From positions 1-24,614 of IMG/VR virus record IMGVR_UViG_3300030389_001403: 24,614 nt of DNA; one strand, 5' to 3'. The translations under genes were made by a program, and so were the position numbers. This document shows, piece by piece, positions 7,401 through 13,381 of the stretch. The notes below the pieces were generated by a model. It saw only the letters and a program-made list of their open reading frames with translations, made no database searches and had not been told where the DNA came from. The DNA is from a virus. Numbering within the stretch: the first letter of the stretch is position 1; every line of letters starts with the position of its first letter.

Positions 7401-7447
7401 CCTTTGTACTATTTCCTTATTTACTTTTATTCCTAATCCTTATTTGA
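7397..7447 (+). CDS. 16-residue hydrophobic leader-type peptide
   Basis: An ATG at 7397 overlaps the preceding stop (ATGA) and opens a 16-codon frame, MTFVLFPYLLLFLILI, ending in TGA at 7445-7447. A GGAG sequence at 7384-7387 lies at suitable distance. The next gene starts at 7449, one base after this stop, and has no ribosome site of its own. The frame exactly bridges what would otherwise be an unexplained 48-base gap. The peptide is wholly hydrophobic and could be a mini membrane peptide, or its translation may matter only to deliver ribosomes to the next start. It is very short, so certainty is limited. Confidence 0.45.
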   Translation: MTFVLFPYLLLFLILI

Positions 7448-7448
7448 C

Positions 7449-7934
7449 ATGGACAAACATCAAATCAACTTACCAGAATCAGAATTTAAAATGCTAATCA
7501 AAGCATACGAAGACAGATTATGGAAACACATAAAACCAATACAAAGGTTTGAAACTGGCGTTGAGATACAACGTTATCGCACCAGTAACGCATTATTGGA
7601 ATGTGAACAAATGAATTTTAAAGTTATGATGGGTGACCACAACTACAGAGTTAGTCTTGGCACACCTGATTGTTTAACTAACATTTCTTACACCAGAAAA
7701 TTTAAAAATCCTACTGTGTATCGTGAATGGTATCTAACAGAGATCAGACACAGCTACAACGAAATCTATGCAAGGATTACGCAATTAGCACAAACCATTG
7801 GATATGATTACAGCCATCTAGTTGGGCAGCTTAACTTTACAGAGTTAGAGCAAGCCAGTATTGATTATTGGTTAGAAAAAAATGCCAGACCACCAGTTAG
7901 CAAAATGTTTTTACCAACTCATCAGGAGGTGTAA
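7449..7934 (+). CDS. Early protein of unknown function (161 aa)
   Basis: A 161-residue soluble protein starting MDKHQINLPESEFKMLIKAY. It is mostly helical with many Tyr, Arg and Glu residues. The centre (RTSNALLECEQMNFKVMMGD to RVSLGTPDCLTN) looks beta-rich, and a helical segment follows (WYLTEIRHSYNEIYARITQL). I recognise no family. The start is chosen because it lies one base after the stop of the 16-codon frame; no Shine-Dalgarno sequence precedes it, so translation probably depends on coupling. The next gene follows three bases after its stop with an AGGAGGT site inside this gene's last codons. Confidence 0.8.
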   Translation: MDKHQINLPESEFKMLIKAYEDRLWKHIKPIQRFETGVEIQRYRTSNALLECEQMNFKVMMGDHNYRVSLGTPDCLTNISYTRKFKNPTVYREWYLTEIRHSYNEIYARITQLAQTIGYDYSHLVGQLNFTELEQASIDYWLEKNARPPVSKMFLPTHQEV

Positions 7935-7937
7935 ACA

Positions 7938-8090
7938 ATGGACAATCCAAAACTAAACGATGAGCAAATTGAAAATTTAACTTATTCTCTTTACTCAAAT
8001 TTAATGGACTTCAAACAACTTAATACAGGTTTTATGCCAAACAGAGAGGACATTATTAAATGTCTTGACAACGCATTACAAAATTTATAG
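7938..8090 (+). CDS. Small early protein (50 aa), unknown
   Basis: A 50-residue acidic protein, MDNPKLNDEQIENLTYSLYS at the start and DIIKCLDNALQNL at the end, probably two helices. An excellent AGGAGGT at 7924-7930 precedes the ATG at 7938. It is the last gene of the first rightward operon: its TAG stop (8088-8090) is already part of the 5' arm of the intrinsic terminator. No family recognised. The ribosome site and position make a real gene likely. Confidence 0.75.
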   Translation: MDNPKLNDEQIENLTYSLYSNLMDFKQLNTGFMPNREDIIKCLDNALQNL

Positions 8091-8116
8091 AGGGTGTAAC
8101 AACCCTCTTTTTTTTT
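8089..8116 (+). terminator. Intrinsic terminator of the first early operon
   Basis: AGAGGGT (8089-8095) pairs perfectly with ACCCTCT (8102-8108) across a six-base loop, giving a 7-bp GC-rich stem. A run of nine T (8108-8116) follows. This is a standard rho-independent terminator that isolates the first early operon from the repressor promoter immediately downstream. The 5' arm overlaps the stop codon of the 50-residue gene. Confidence 0.88.
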
Positions 8117-8126
8117 GCCTAATTAC

Positions 8127-8156
8127 TTGTATTAATGTTGCATTTATGGCAATATA
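8127..8156 (+). promoter_or_regulatory. Repressor promoter with second operator copy
   Basis: The second copy of the palindrome, TGTTGCATTTATGGCAATA, lies at 8136-8154 (six of nine pairs match across the centre). A TTGTAT at 8127-8132 and CAATAT/AATATA at 8150-8156 are plausible -35 and -10 elements at about 17-18 bp spacing. Both are poorer matches than in the other two units. The predicted transcript start falls near the ATG at 8162, so the repressor mRNA may be almost leaderless. Binding of the gene's own product here would give negative autoregulation. Confidence 0.6.
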
Positions 8157-8161
8157 GAGGT

Positions 8162-8380
8162 ATGGAATCAACTATTAAAACACCAGTACAATTAGCCATT
8201 GCTTCCTTCGGTGGTGTGCGTGCGTTGGCACGAGCTATCCACAGAGATCCAGCATCAGTATCTAAATGGCAAAAGGGAGATGGCACTATACCAACATCTA
8301 TTCAACGCAAGCTGCTTGAGACAGCATGGGATAGAGGTATAGATCTATCAGCCCATGAACTAATTTTTGGTAGAGAATGA
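8162..8380 (+). CDS. Cro/YdaS-like helix-turn-helix repressor
   Basis: From the ATG at 8162 this encodes 72 residues, consisting of a single DNA-binding domain. The pattern FGGVRALARAIHRDPASVSKWQ (about 16-37) is a typical Cro/YdaS-like helix-turn-helix, followed by GTIPTSIQRKLLETAWDRGI. There is no C-terminal cleavage or dimerisation domain of the LexA/CI kind, so it is more Cro-like than CI-like. I prefer 8162 over an in-frame ATG at 8135 because the earlier one lies inside the operator and would add only a short odd extension. It sits between the three operator-bearing promoters and is the obvious candidate to bind them. Related small proteins also act as antitoxins, but no toxin partner is seen. 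Confidence 0.85.
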   Translation: MESTIKTPVQLAIASFGGVRALARAIHRDPASVSKWQKGDGTIPTSIQRKLLETAWDRGIDLSAHELIFGRE

Positions 8381-8538
8381 AGTGCTGGTGGTGTGACAGC
8401 GATCTTATCTGGGGATCAGATGTAGATATAGAAGAGGGCATGGGAGGTTATCCTGAGTTTTCGGTAATGACTAATTTATCTTGCCCCAGATGTGAATCTC
8501 AGGTGGAAGTACTAAAGAAAAGCGATGCCTTCGATTAA
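8377..8538 (+). CDS. Small CxxC/CxxC zinc-ribbon-like phage protein (53 aa)
   Basis: The ATG at 8377 overlaps the repressor stop (ATGA), and the frame runs to TAA at 8536-8538, giving 53 residues. Two cysteine pairs, Cys3/Cys6 (MKCWWC) and Cys36/Cys39 (SCPRC), frame an acidic middle (DVDIEEGMGGYPEF) and should bind one zinc ion. Small phage proteins with 'MKCWxC...DLIWGxD.DIEE...MVTNLSCPxC' are common, with unknown function. It is probably co-transcribed with the repressor and ends just before the third promoter. Confidence 0.8.
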   Translation: MKCWWCDSDLIWGSDVDIEEGMGGYPEFSVMTNLSCPRCESQVEVLKKSDAFD

Positions 8539-8546
8539 TTAATTAT

Positions 8547-8575
8547 TTGACAGGTGTTGCAGTATGTGCTACACT
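8547..8575 (+). promoter_or_regulatory. Promoter of the recombination/replication operon with third operator copy
   Basis: TTGACA at 8547-8552, a 17-bp spacer and TACACT at 8570-8575 form the best sigma-70-type promoter of the window. The palindrome TGTTGCAGTATGTGCTACA at 8555-8573 lies in exactly the same register to the -35 and -10 as the copy at 6107 (two bases after the -35). Six of nine pairs match across the centre. It should drive the operon from 8633 to 14083, with a start near 8582. Confidence 0.8.
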
Positions 8576-8581
8576 AGTTTA

Positions 8582-8632
8582 CGAAGGTGTTATACCTTCA
8601 ATTGTTGTTTACTAATTTCTATTAACAAACAC
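8582..8632 (+). promoter_or_regulatory. 5' leader with end hairpin and shared AT-rich motif
   Basis: The predicted leader begins with a hairpin, GAAGGT (8583-8588) with ACCTTC (8594-8599) around a five-base loop, placed nearly at the 5' end of the transcript. Near the ATG is ACTAATTTCTATTAACA (8611-8627), identical at 15 of 17 positions to 6141-6157 in front of the first early gene. There is no Shine-Dalgarno sequence. The hairpin may protect the mRNA and the motif may help ribosome binding; both are inference. Confidence 0.45.
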
Positions 8633-9151
8633 ATGGCAATTCAATTACCAAAAAGTTCACATCCAACGGGATTACACTTTTTTAAACGCAACCCACATCC
8701 TAAAAAGGAAGACCATGGTGATTGCGGAGTTAGAGCTATTACTTTAGCTACTGGCACTGATTACTCACGAGTAAAATTTTATGCCGACAGATGGATTCAA
8801 GAGAATGATTATGAATACTCTGAACCATGCTGGGGCTACAGAACCAGATACAAAACTTCCTACGGTGGTATGACCGCAGGGGATATGACTTCTATCCTTC
8901 ATGACATAGGAAGAAGTTATAACACAGACCTAAGACGTTGGAGTCGACATGGTCTTACTACTAAATTTCATGTCGATCAATTACCAACTGTTTGCATTGT
9001 TGAGCAATGTCAACATTTTGTAGCTGTGAAAGATGGTGCTATCTATGACAGTTGGGATAGCAGAGGTAAGACTAAAAAATTAAAAGAAGTGCATGGCATA
9101 TGGTGTCATGACGATGTCTGGGATAACTTTGTTAGCAAGAGGTACAGATGA
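8633..9151 (+). CDS. Papain-like-fold cysteine peptidase-like phage protein
   Basis: Starting at the ATG at 8633 it encodes 172 residues. HGDCGVRAITLATGTDYSRV (28-47) carries Cys31 in the position of a catalytic Cys at the start of a helix, QHFVAVKDG (127-135) carries His128, and YDSWDSRGK (138-146) carries Asp139 or Asp142. The 'DCxxRAxxxATG ... (S/G)DMxxxL ... LP... HFVAVKDGxIYDSWDSRG' layout is a recurrent phage family, usually left as hypothetical, with C39/papain-like spacing of the Cys-His-Asp triad. Its substrate is unknown. An in-frame ATG at 8564 is rejected because it lies inside the promoter. It is the first gene of the recombination operon and so is expressed early. Confidence 0.8.
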   Translation: MAIQLPKSSHPTGLHFFKRNPHPKKEDHGDCGVRAITLATGTDYSRVKFYADRWIQENDYEYSEPCWGYRTRYKTSYGGMTAGDMTSILHDIGRSYNTDLRRWSRHGLTTKFHVDQLPTVCIVEQCQHFVAVKDGAIYDSWDSRGKTKKLKEVHGIWCHDDVWDNFVSKRYR

Positions 9152-9294
9152 CAGATACCCAGAAACTACAAAGGTTGGCCTACTTGGCCGACCTTCCTTA
9201 TTGCAAGCACACATCAGAGGATTGGGAAGAAGAACTCAGACTCGAATGTGAATTACAAGACCACCCTCAGTACAAATCTTTTTTAGACCAATGA
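9148..9294 (+). CDS. Small protein (48 aa), unknown
   Basis: The ATG at 9148 overlaps the upstream stop (ATGA) and the TGA at 9292-9294 overlaps the next start, so this 48-codon frame tiles perfectly between its neighbours. The product starts MTDTQKLQRLAYLADLPYCK, continues with a very acidic helix (SEDWEEELRLECELQDHPQY), and ends in a short tail. No family recognised. Tiling with four-base overlaps on both sides is the main evidence that it is translated. Confidence 0.65.
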   Translation: MTDTQKLQRLAYLADLPYCKHTSEDWEEELRLECELQDHPQYKSFLDQ

Positions 9295-9512
9295 TCCCAA
9301 AAACAATTCAAGACCATAACGGTAAAAACGCATGGCAATTTTCAGTTGACACTACCAGACAAGCATTTTGGAAGATGGTAGAGAAAGGCGAAGAAGCAGA
9401 CATTTTTGATCTTGTCTTTAGCGAGTTAACTATTGACCAATGTAAAAACATCAATAAATTAATTGATGCAGAAATTTGGAAAGAACTACATTTACAGGAG
9501 AAAAATCAATGA
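9291..9512 (+). CDS. Small protein (73 aa), unknown
   Basis: A 73-residue protein starting MIPKTIQDHNGKNAWQFSVD and ending with a helix (IDQCKNINKLIDAEIWKELH). It overlaps both neighbouring genes by four bases. Composition is acidic and helical; no family recognised. It lies between the peptidase-like gene and the recombination genes, in the part of the operon that probably collects small host-interaction or accessory genes. Confidence 0.7.
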   Translation: MIPKTIQDHNGKNAWQFSVDTTRQAFWKMVEKGEEADIFDLVFSELTIDQCKNINKLIDAEIWKELHLQEKNQ

Positions 9513-9814
9513 GAAAAATTACTATCGAACTATATGCCAACAGCGAGTACTCACTTGATGACAGGTTAAAAGAAATTAGATGGGCTATTACAAGAACTGT
9601 ATGGCCTTCATCTTGTTTTTCAGAAGGCAGCCGTAAACGTTTAGAATCTGGCTGCGTTGAAGAAGAAACAGAATACAAGCTAACTGATTATGAATACGAC
9701 AAAGAAAATCCCAATTGGGGATATGGTCGCAGACAAGATTGCGTTGGCAAATGGAAAATGCAAATTGTTCCAGACCAAGACTATGTAAACTTTCAAAAAT
9801 CAGAAGAGCTATGA
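9509..9814 (+). CDS. Small protein (101 aa), unknown
   Basis: The ATG at 9509 has an AGGAG at 9497-9501 and overlaps the upstream stop (ATGA); a longer in-frame start at 9476 is therefore rejected. The 101-residue product starts MRKITIELYANSEYSLDDRL and contains a Cys/Gly/Arg-rich middle (SSCFSEGSRKRLESGCVEEE). It closes with an aromatic part (NWGYGRRQDCVGKWKMQIVP) and QKSEEL. It looks like a small alpha/beta protein. No family recognised. The stop overlaps the exonuclease start by four bases, suggesting coupled expression with recombination functions. Confidence 0.75.
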   Translation: MRKITIELYANSEYSLDDRLKEIRWAITRTVWPSSCFSEGSRKRLESGCVEEETEYKLTDYEYDKENPNWGYGRRQDCVGKWKMQIVPDQDYVNFQKSEEL

Positions 9815-10758
9815 CTTTAAAAGAAATTCCAATAACCAACAAACAAGATTGGTTAGAAAACAGATTGCTTGATGTAACTTCTACAGAAGTATCAGCATTG
9901 TTTAACGTCAACCCATACCAATCAGAGTTTGAGTTGTACAACCAGAAAAAAGATAAGGTTGTTGTCAACTTGGAAGACTCAGAACGTATGGCATGGGGTC
10001 GCAGACTTGAGGATTCTATAGCTCAAGGTTGTGCGGAATCTCAGGGATGGCAAGTTCAACCATTTGATGTATACATGAGCGATACAGACACAAGAATGGG
10101 TAGCTCGTTTGACTACAAAATTACTAGCACTGACGAGCTAGGAATTATGGAAGTAAAAAATGTAGACGCAATGGTTTATCGCACGAAGTGGATTGACGAT
10201 GGCAATGGGCATATTGAAGCACCACCACATATTGAAATGCAATTGCAGCATCAACTTCATGTAGCCAACATTAGTTGGGGATGCATAGTTGCCTTGGTAG
10301 GTGGCAATACACAAAAGCTTATTGTCAGAGCAAGAAACAAGGAAGTTGGAGAAATGCTTGAAACAAAAGTAAAAGAATTTTGGGATAAGGTTAAAGCAGG
10401 TACACCACCTGACATTGATTATCTCAGAGATTCTAGTTACATCATTAAAAGTTTATGCAATCAGGCAGACGCAGGTGTAATCCTTGCAGCAGATGAAGAC
10501 ATGGACAAACTTGTTGATGATTACTACGCAATCAACAAAGAATACATTTCACTTGGCAAAACAAAAGATTCTATAAAAGCACAAATTTTAGAAAAAAGTC
10601 AGAATGCATCCAAGATTGTTTCCAAGTACGGCACAATCAATTGCGGAATGACAAAAGGTAGTCAAGGTAAATACATTACCCAAGACATGGTTGGCACATA
10701 CATCAACCCACGCAAAGGCTTTCGCCAATTTAAATTTAATCAACCAAAAGGAGTTTAA
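9811..10758 (+). CDS. YqaJ-type recombination exonuclease
   Basis: A 315-residue protein from the ATG at 9811, chosen over an in-frame 9715 start because of the ATGA overlap. It matches the YqaJ/lambda-exonuclease fold: TEVSALFNVNPYQSEFELY (25-43), an Arg/Glu helix MAWGRRLEDSIAQ with Glu67, catalytic Asp101 in SFDYK, the E-x-K pair Glu114/Lys116 in IMEVKN, and Gln144/Gln148 in EMQLQHQLHV. The C-terminal 100 residues include a charged helix and a basic tail. The enzyme resects a DNA strand 5' to 3', producing tails for the single-strand annealing protein encoded just downstream. Length and pairing with RecT fit a Red-like system. Confidence 0.9.
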   Translation: MTLKEIPITNKQDWLENRLLDVTSTEVSALFNVNPYQSEFELYNQKKDKVVVNLEDSERMAWGRRLEDSIAQGCAESQGWQVQPFDVYMSDTDTRMGSSFDYKITSTDELGIMEVKNVDAMVYRTKWIDDGNGHIEAPPHIEMQLQHQLHVANISWGCIVALVGGNTQKLIVRARNKEVGEMLETKVKEFWDKVKAGTPPDIDYLRDSSYIIKSLCNQADAGVILAADEDMDKLVDDYYAINKEYISLGKTKDSIKAQILEKSQNASKIVSKYGTINCGMTKGSQGKYITQDMVGTYINPRKGFRQFKFNQPKGV

Positions 10759-10760
10759 AA

Positions 10761-11561
10761 ATGACCTCATCAATCACACCACTTGTAGCCATGCAGGGAA
10801 CACTAGAAAAAATGGCAGACAAATTTACTGAAGCTTTGCCAAGGCAAATGGATGTAAACAAATTTATTAGTGTTGCTAAGTTAACGCTAAATAAAAATCC
10901 AAAGTTATTACAAGCAGACAAAACTAGTTTGATGCAGACTTTTATGAAGGCAGCACAAGATGGTTTGTATTTAGATGGCAGAGAAGCAGCAGCAGTTCAG
11001 TATGGCAATCAAGTTAATTATTTACCTATGGTCGAAGGTGTTATTAAGTTAATGCATAACAGCGGATTAATAAAAACAATTTCTGCTGAAGTTGTATATG
11101 AAAATGATTGTTTTGAATATGAGTTAGGAAGTAATCCTCATGTAAAGCATATTCCATTGTTAGTTGGTAACAGAGGTAATCGTATATGCGTTTACTGTTA
11201 TGTACAAACTGCAAATGATGGAGAGTACATTGAGATTATGAATATGGATGATTTAGATAAATGCAAACAACAAGCAAAAGGTGCATCATCACCACATTCA
11301 CCTTGGGTTAAATGGTTTGACCAGATGGCCAAGAAAACTGTTATCCATCGCATAGCAAAACGACTACCAAAAAACGATGCAATTAGTTCTGTTGTCAGAA
11401 TAGAAGAGGATACTGATTTTAAACAGCCAGTAAATGTAACTCCTACACCTGATAAACAAGACCAGCCATTGTCCAGACTCAAAGAAGCTATGGGCATGGA
11501 CGATGCAGGTGTCGAGCAAGCTAGGCAAGATGTATTAAAAAAATACAAAGGGGAGGAGTAA
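10761..11561 (+). CDS. recT: RecT-family single-strand DNA annealing protein
   Basis: A 266-residue protein with an AAAGGAG site upstream. The N-terminus (MTSSITPLVAMQGTLEKMAD...FISVAKLTLNKNPKLLQADK), the LMQTFMKAAQDGLYLDGREA segment and the YLPMVEGVIKLMHNSG strand-helix are typical of the RecT/Bet-like family. A C-terminal part has WVKWFDQMAKKTVIHRIAKR. It anneals complementary single strands in homologous recombination together with the preceding exonuclease. The end (about 225-266) is a charged linker and tail that could contact partners such as the SSB-like protein of the same operon. The stop TAA shares its last A with the next ATG. Confidence 0.92.
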   Translation: MTSSITPLVAMQGTLEKMADKFTEALPRQMDVNKFISVAKLTLNKNPKLLQADKTSLMQTFMKAAQDGLYLDGREAAAVQYGNQVNYLPMVEGVIKLMHNSGLIKTISAEVVYENDCFEYELGSNPHVKHIPLLVGNRGNRICVYCYVQTANDGEYIEIMNMDDLDKCKQQAKGASSPHSPWVKWFDQMAKKTVIHRIAKRLPKNDAISSVVRIEEDTDFKQPVNVTPTPDKQDQPLSRLKEAMGMDDAGVEQARQDVLKKYKGEE

Positions 11562-12205
11562 TGCATTTTTACTCCTTCAACATTGGCGATTACATAAGCC
11601 ATACTAAACACTTGTCAAACATGGAGGATCTAGCATACAGAAGATTGCTAGACCTCTACTACCTACATGAACGGACGTTGAACGAGGATGTGGCAACTGT
11701 TGCACGCAAAATCAACATGAGAGATAACGTGCCAGAAGTAGAAGTAGTTTTAAAAGAATTTTTTATTCTAGAAGTTGGCAAAGGATGGATTAATCCAAGG
11801 GCTGACGAAGAAATAGAAAAGTATCAAAGCAAGGTACAATCAGCAATTAGAGCAGGTAAAGCATCTGCTCTTGCTAGGTCTAACGCACGTTCAACAACGG
11901 TTCAACCAAACAAGAAACAAGAAACATTAAACAAGAAACAAGAAACAAATATAAAGCGACCACGCAATGTAAGTAAAAAAACATGGGATGATTTTTTAAC
12001 TCATAGAAAAAACAAGAAAGCACCATTAACAGAAACTGCTTTGATTGGTATAAAGAATGAAGTTAAGAAAACTACTATTAGTTTGGAGGATGCATTGGTT
12101 ATGTGCCAAGCAAGAGGATGGCAGAGTTTTAAATCCGATTGGATTAACAAAGAACAAAAGTCATTTGCTACTACTAACTACGGTGAGGGGGTACAAAAGA
12201 TATGA
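11561..12205 (+). CDS. DUF1376 protein, probable replication initiator
   Basis: A 214-residue protein whose first 95 residues match DUF1376 (MHFYSFNIGDYISHTKHLSN, then EDLAYRRLLDLYYLHE, INMRDNVPEVEVVLKEFF and GWINPRADEEIEKYQSK). This winged-helix-like domain is typical of phage replication proteins found directly before a DnaC-type loader. A Lys/Gln/Asn-rich linker (about 115-130) is encoded by the direct repeats at 11908-11947. A C-terminal part has KTWDDFLTHRKNKKAPLTET and SFKSDWIN. The presumed job is to bind the origin and recruit the loader; that is inferred from organisation. The start overlaps the recT stop by one base, with a GGGGAGGAG site. Confidence 0.85.
   Translation: MHFYSFNIGDYISHTKHLSNMEDLAYRRLLDLYYLHERTLNEDVATVARKINMRDNVPEVEVVLKEFFILEVGKGWINPRADEEIEKYQSKVQSAIRAGKASALARSNARSTTVQPNKKQETLNKKQETNIKRPRNVSKKTWDDFLTHRKNKKAPLTETALIGIKNEVKKTTISLEDALVMCQARGWQSFKSDWINKEQKSFATTNYGEGVQKI
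11889..11947 (+). repeat. Direct repeats inside the initiator gene; candidate replication origin
   Basis: A perfect 19-bp direct repeat, AAACAAGAAACAAGAAACA, occurs at 11908-11926 and 11929-11947, spaced 21 bp (about two helical turns). Each copy is itself built from tandem ACAAGAA units. Just upstream GTTCAAC is repeated at 11889-11895 and 11900-11906. AT-rich sequence follows. Lambda-type phages carry iterons in the middle of their initiator gene, so an origin here is plausible. The repeats also encode a simple KKQET-type linker, so they may be only low-complexity coding sequence. Confidence 0.45.
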
Positions 12206-12981
12206 GTTTAGAAAACCTTATCAACAAGGATAGGCCAACAGAAAAACGCACTTGTTCTATACACAATGTTGCCTATACTTCAACAAACTTTATTGGCGAG
12301 CATTGGACAGAGTGTCCAAAGTGTATGATGTTACGCAAAGAGAAGGAAGCTTTAGAGCAAATTAAAGCTGATAAGCAACGTGAACAGGAGCGTGAGCAGC
12401 GTAGATGGACAGCCAAGGTAGGAAGTGCAGCTATACCAGAACGATTTAAGGATCGGACATTGGATAGTTATGTAGCAAAGACAAGTGGTCAACAGAAGGC
12501 ATTAGCTTTTGCAAAAGAGTATGCAGAAAACTTTGACCAAGTAATAAAAACAGGACGTTCTGCAATCTTTGTTGGCAAACCGGGAACTGGCAAAACCCAT
12601 TTGGCAATAGGCATTGCGTTAAGCATTATGCAACAACAACGGTCACCAGTATTTGTCACCGTACAACGTCTAATTAGAAGAGTTAAGGATAGTTGGAGAA
12701 CAAAAGAAGAAACAGAGAGCGAAGTCATAGATGCATTTGCATCACCTGATCTGCTCATACTTGATGAAGTTGGTGTACAGTTTGGGTCAGAGTTTGAAAA
12801 ACAATTGTTGTTTGATGTACTCAATGAACGTTATGAAAAACTTAAGCCATCTATTTTATTATCAAATATTCCTAGCGAGCAATTGTCAGACTACCTTGGT
12901 GAACGTGTAACTGATAGGTTGCGTGAGAACGGAGGTGCATTAATTGGTTTTAACTGGGATTCTTACAGAAAAAATTTATGA
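12202..12981 (+). CDS. DnaC-like helicase loader (AAA+ ATPase)
   Basis: A 259-residue AAA+ protein. The N-terminus has a probable zinc site (Cys18, His21, Cys38, Cys41 in RTCSIHN and ECPKCMM) and a long charged helix (42-70). The ATPase part has Walker A GKPGTGKT at 125-132, Walker B LLILDEVG at 184-191, a sensor-1 SN at 221-222 and an arginine-finger region ERVTDRLRENGG at 234-245. DnaC-family loaders place the replicative helicase on origin DNA. There is no helicase gene in the window, so it probably recruits the host DnaB. It overlaps the DUF1376 gene by four bases. Confidence 0.93.
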   Translation: MSLENLINKDRPTEKRTCSIHNVAYTSTNFIGEHWTECPKCMMLRKEKEALEQIKADKQREQEREQRRWTAKVGSAAIPERFKDRTLDSYVAKTSGQQKALAFAKEYAENFDQVIKTGRSAIFVGKPGTGKTHLAIGIALSIMQQQRSPVFVTVQRLIRRVKDSWRTKEETESEVIDAFASPDLLILDEVGVQFGSEFEKQLLFDVLNERYEKLKPSILLSNIPSEQLSDYLGERVTDRLRENGGALIGFNWDSYRKNL

Positions 12982-13061
12982 CAACAGAACAAAAAGTTGC
13001 AGCAGCCAAGGCACGCATCAAAGAATTAGAATTATTAATTAAACTATGGAGCAAATCTTAA
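12978..13061 (+). CDS. 27-residue small phage protein
   Basis: The ATG at 12978 overlaps the loader stop (ATGA) and the TAA at 13059-13061 shares its last base with the next ATG. The 27-residue product starts MTTEQKVAAAKARIKELELL and ends IKLWSKS, a single amphipathic helix with heptad-like spacing of Ile/Leu. Peptides of the 'A.KRIKELE.LIKLW' type are familiar from phages. Overlaps at both ends support translation; function is unknown. Confidence 0.6.
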   Translation: MTTEQKVAAAKARIKELELLIKLWSKS

Positions 13062-13381
13062 TGACAAAAAACAAACTAAACACAGGTGACTTGTGGTTTA
13101 ATCCAAACGAACCAGAAAAATTAGCAGTATTTAAAAAAAATAAATGGGAAAAATTTATACCCGAATTGTCAGAAAAACAAAAAGACATTATGCAAATTGC
13201 AAATTACAGGCAGCAATTAGCAGAACTGGAAACACAGTTTTGGTTTAATGATTTAAAAGCACAGGATTATATGGTTAGATTTGATGCAATAAAAAAACGC
13301 ATACATGAATTAGAAAATAAACATAAAACTTTATGGGAAAAATTTATTTATTTTATAAAAAAATTATTTAAAAAAATATGA
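13061..13381 (+). CDS. Small coiled-coil protein (106 aa), unknown
   Basis: From the ATG at 13061 (TAATG overlap) it has 106 residues. It starts MTKNKLNTGDLWFNPNEPEK, a WxF/W-rich N-terminal motif with KLAVFKKNKWEKFIPE. A long helix follows with coiled-coil character (QIANYRQQLAELETQFWFND to RFDAIKKRIHELENK), and the C-terminus is very basic and hydrophobic (WEKFIYFIKKLFKKI), possibly an amphipathic membrane-surface or DNA-contact helix. A longer start at 13046 would overlap the previous gene more. No family recognised. The next gene (RusA) overlaps its stop by four bases. Confidence 0.75.
   Translation: MTKNKLNTGDLWFNPNEPEKLAVFKKNKWEKFIPELSEKQKDIMQIANYRQQLAELETQFWFNDLKAQDYMVRFDAIKKRIHELENKHKTLWEKFIYFIKKLFKKI

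Noticed and set aside
8564-8632. Upstream in-frame start of the peptidase-like gene
   Set aside because: The ATG lies inside the promoter and operator, and the 23 extra residues come from the leader hairpin and AT-rich motif.
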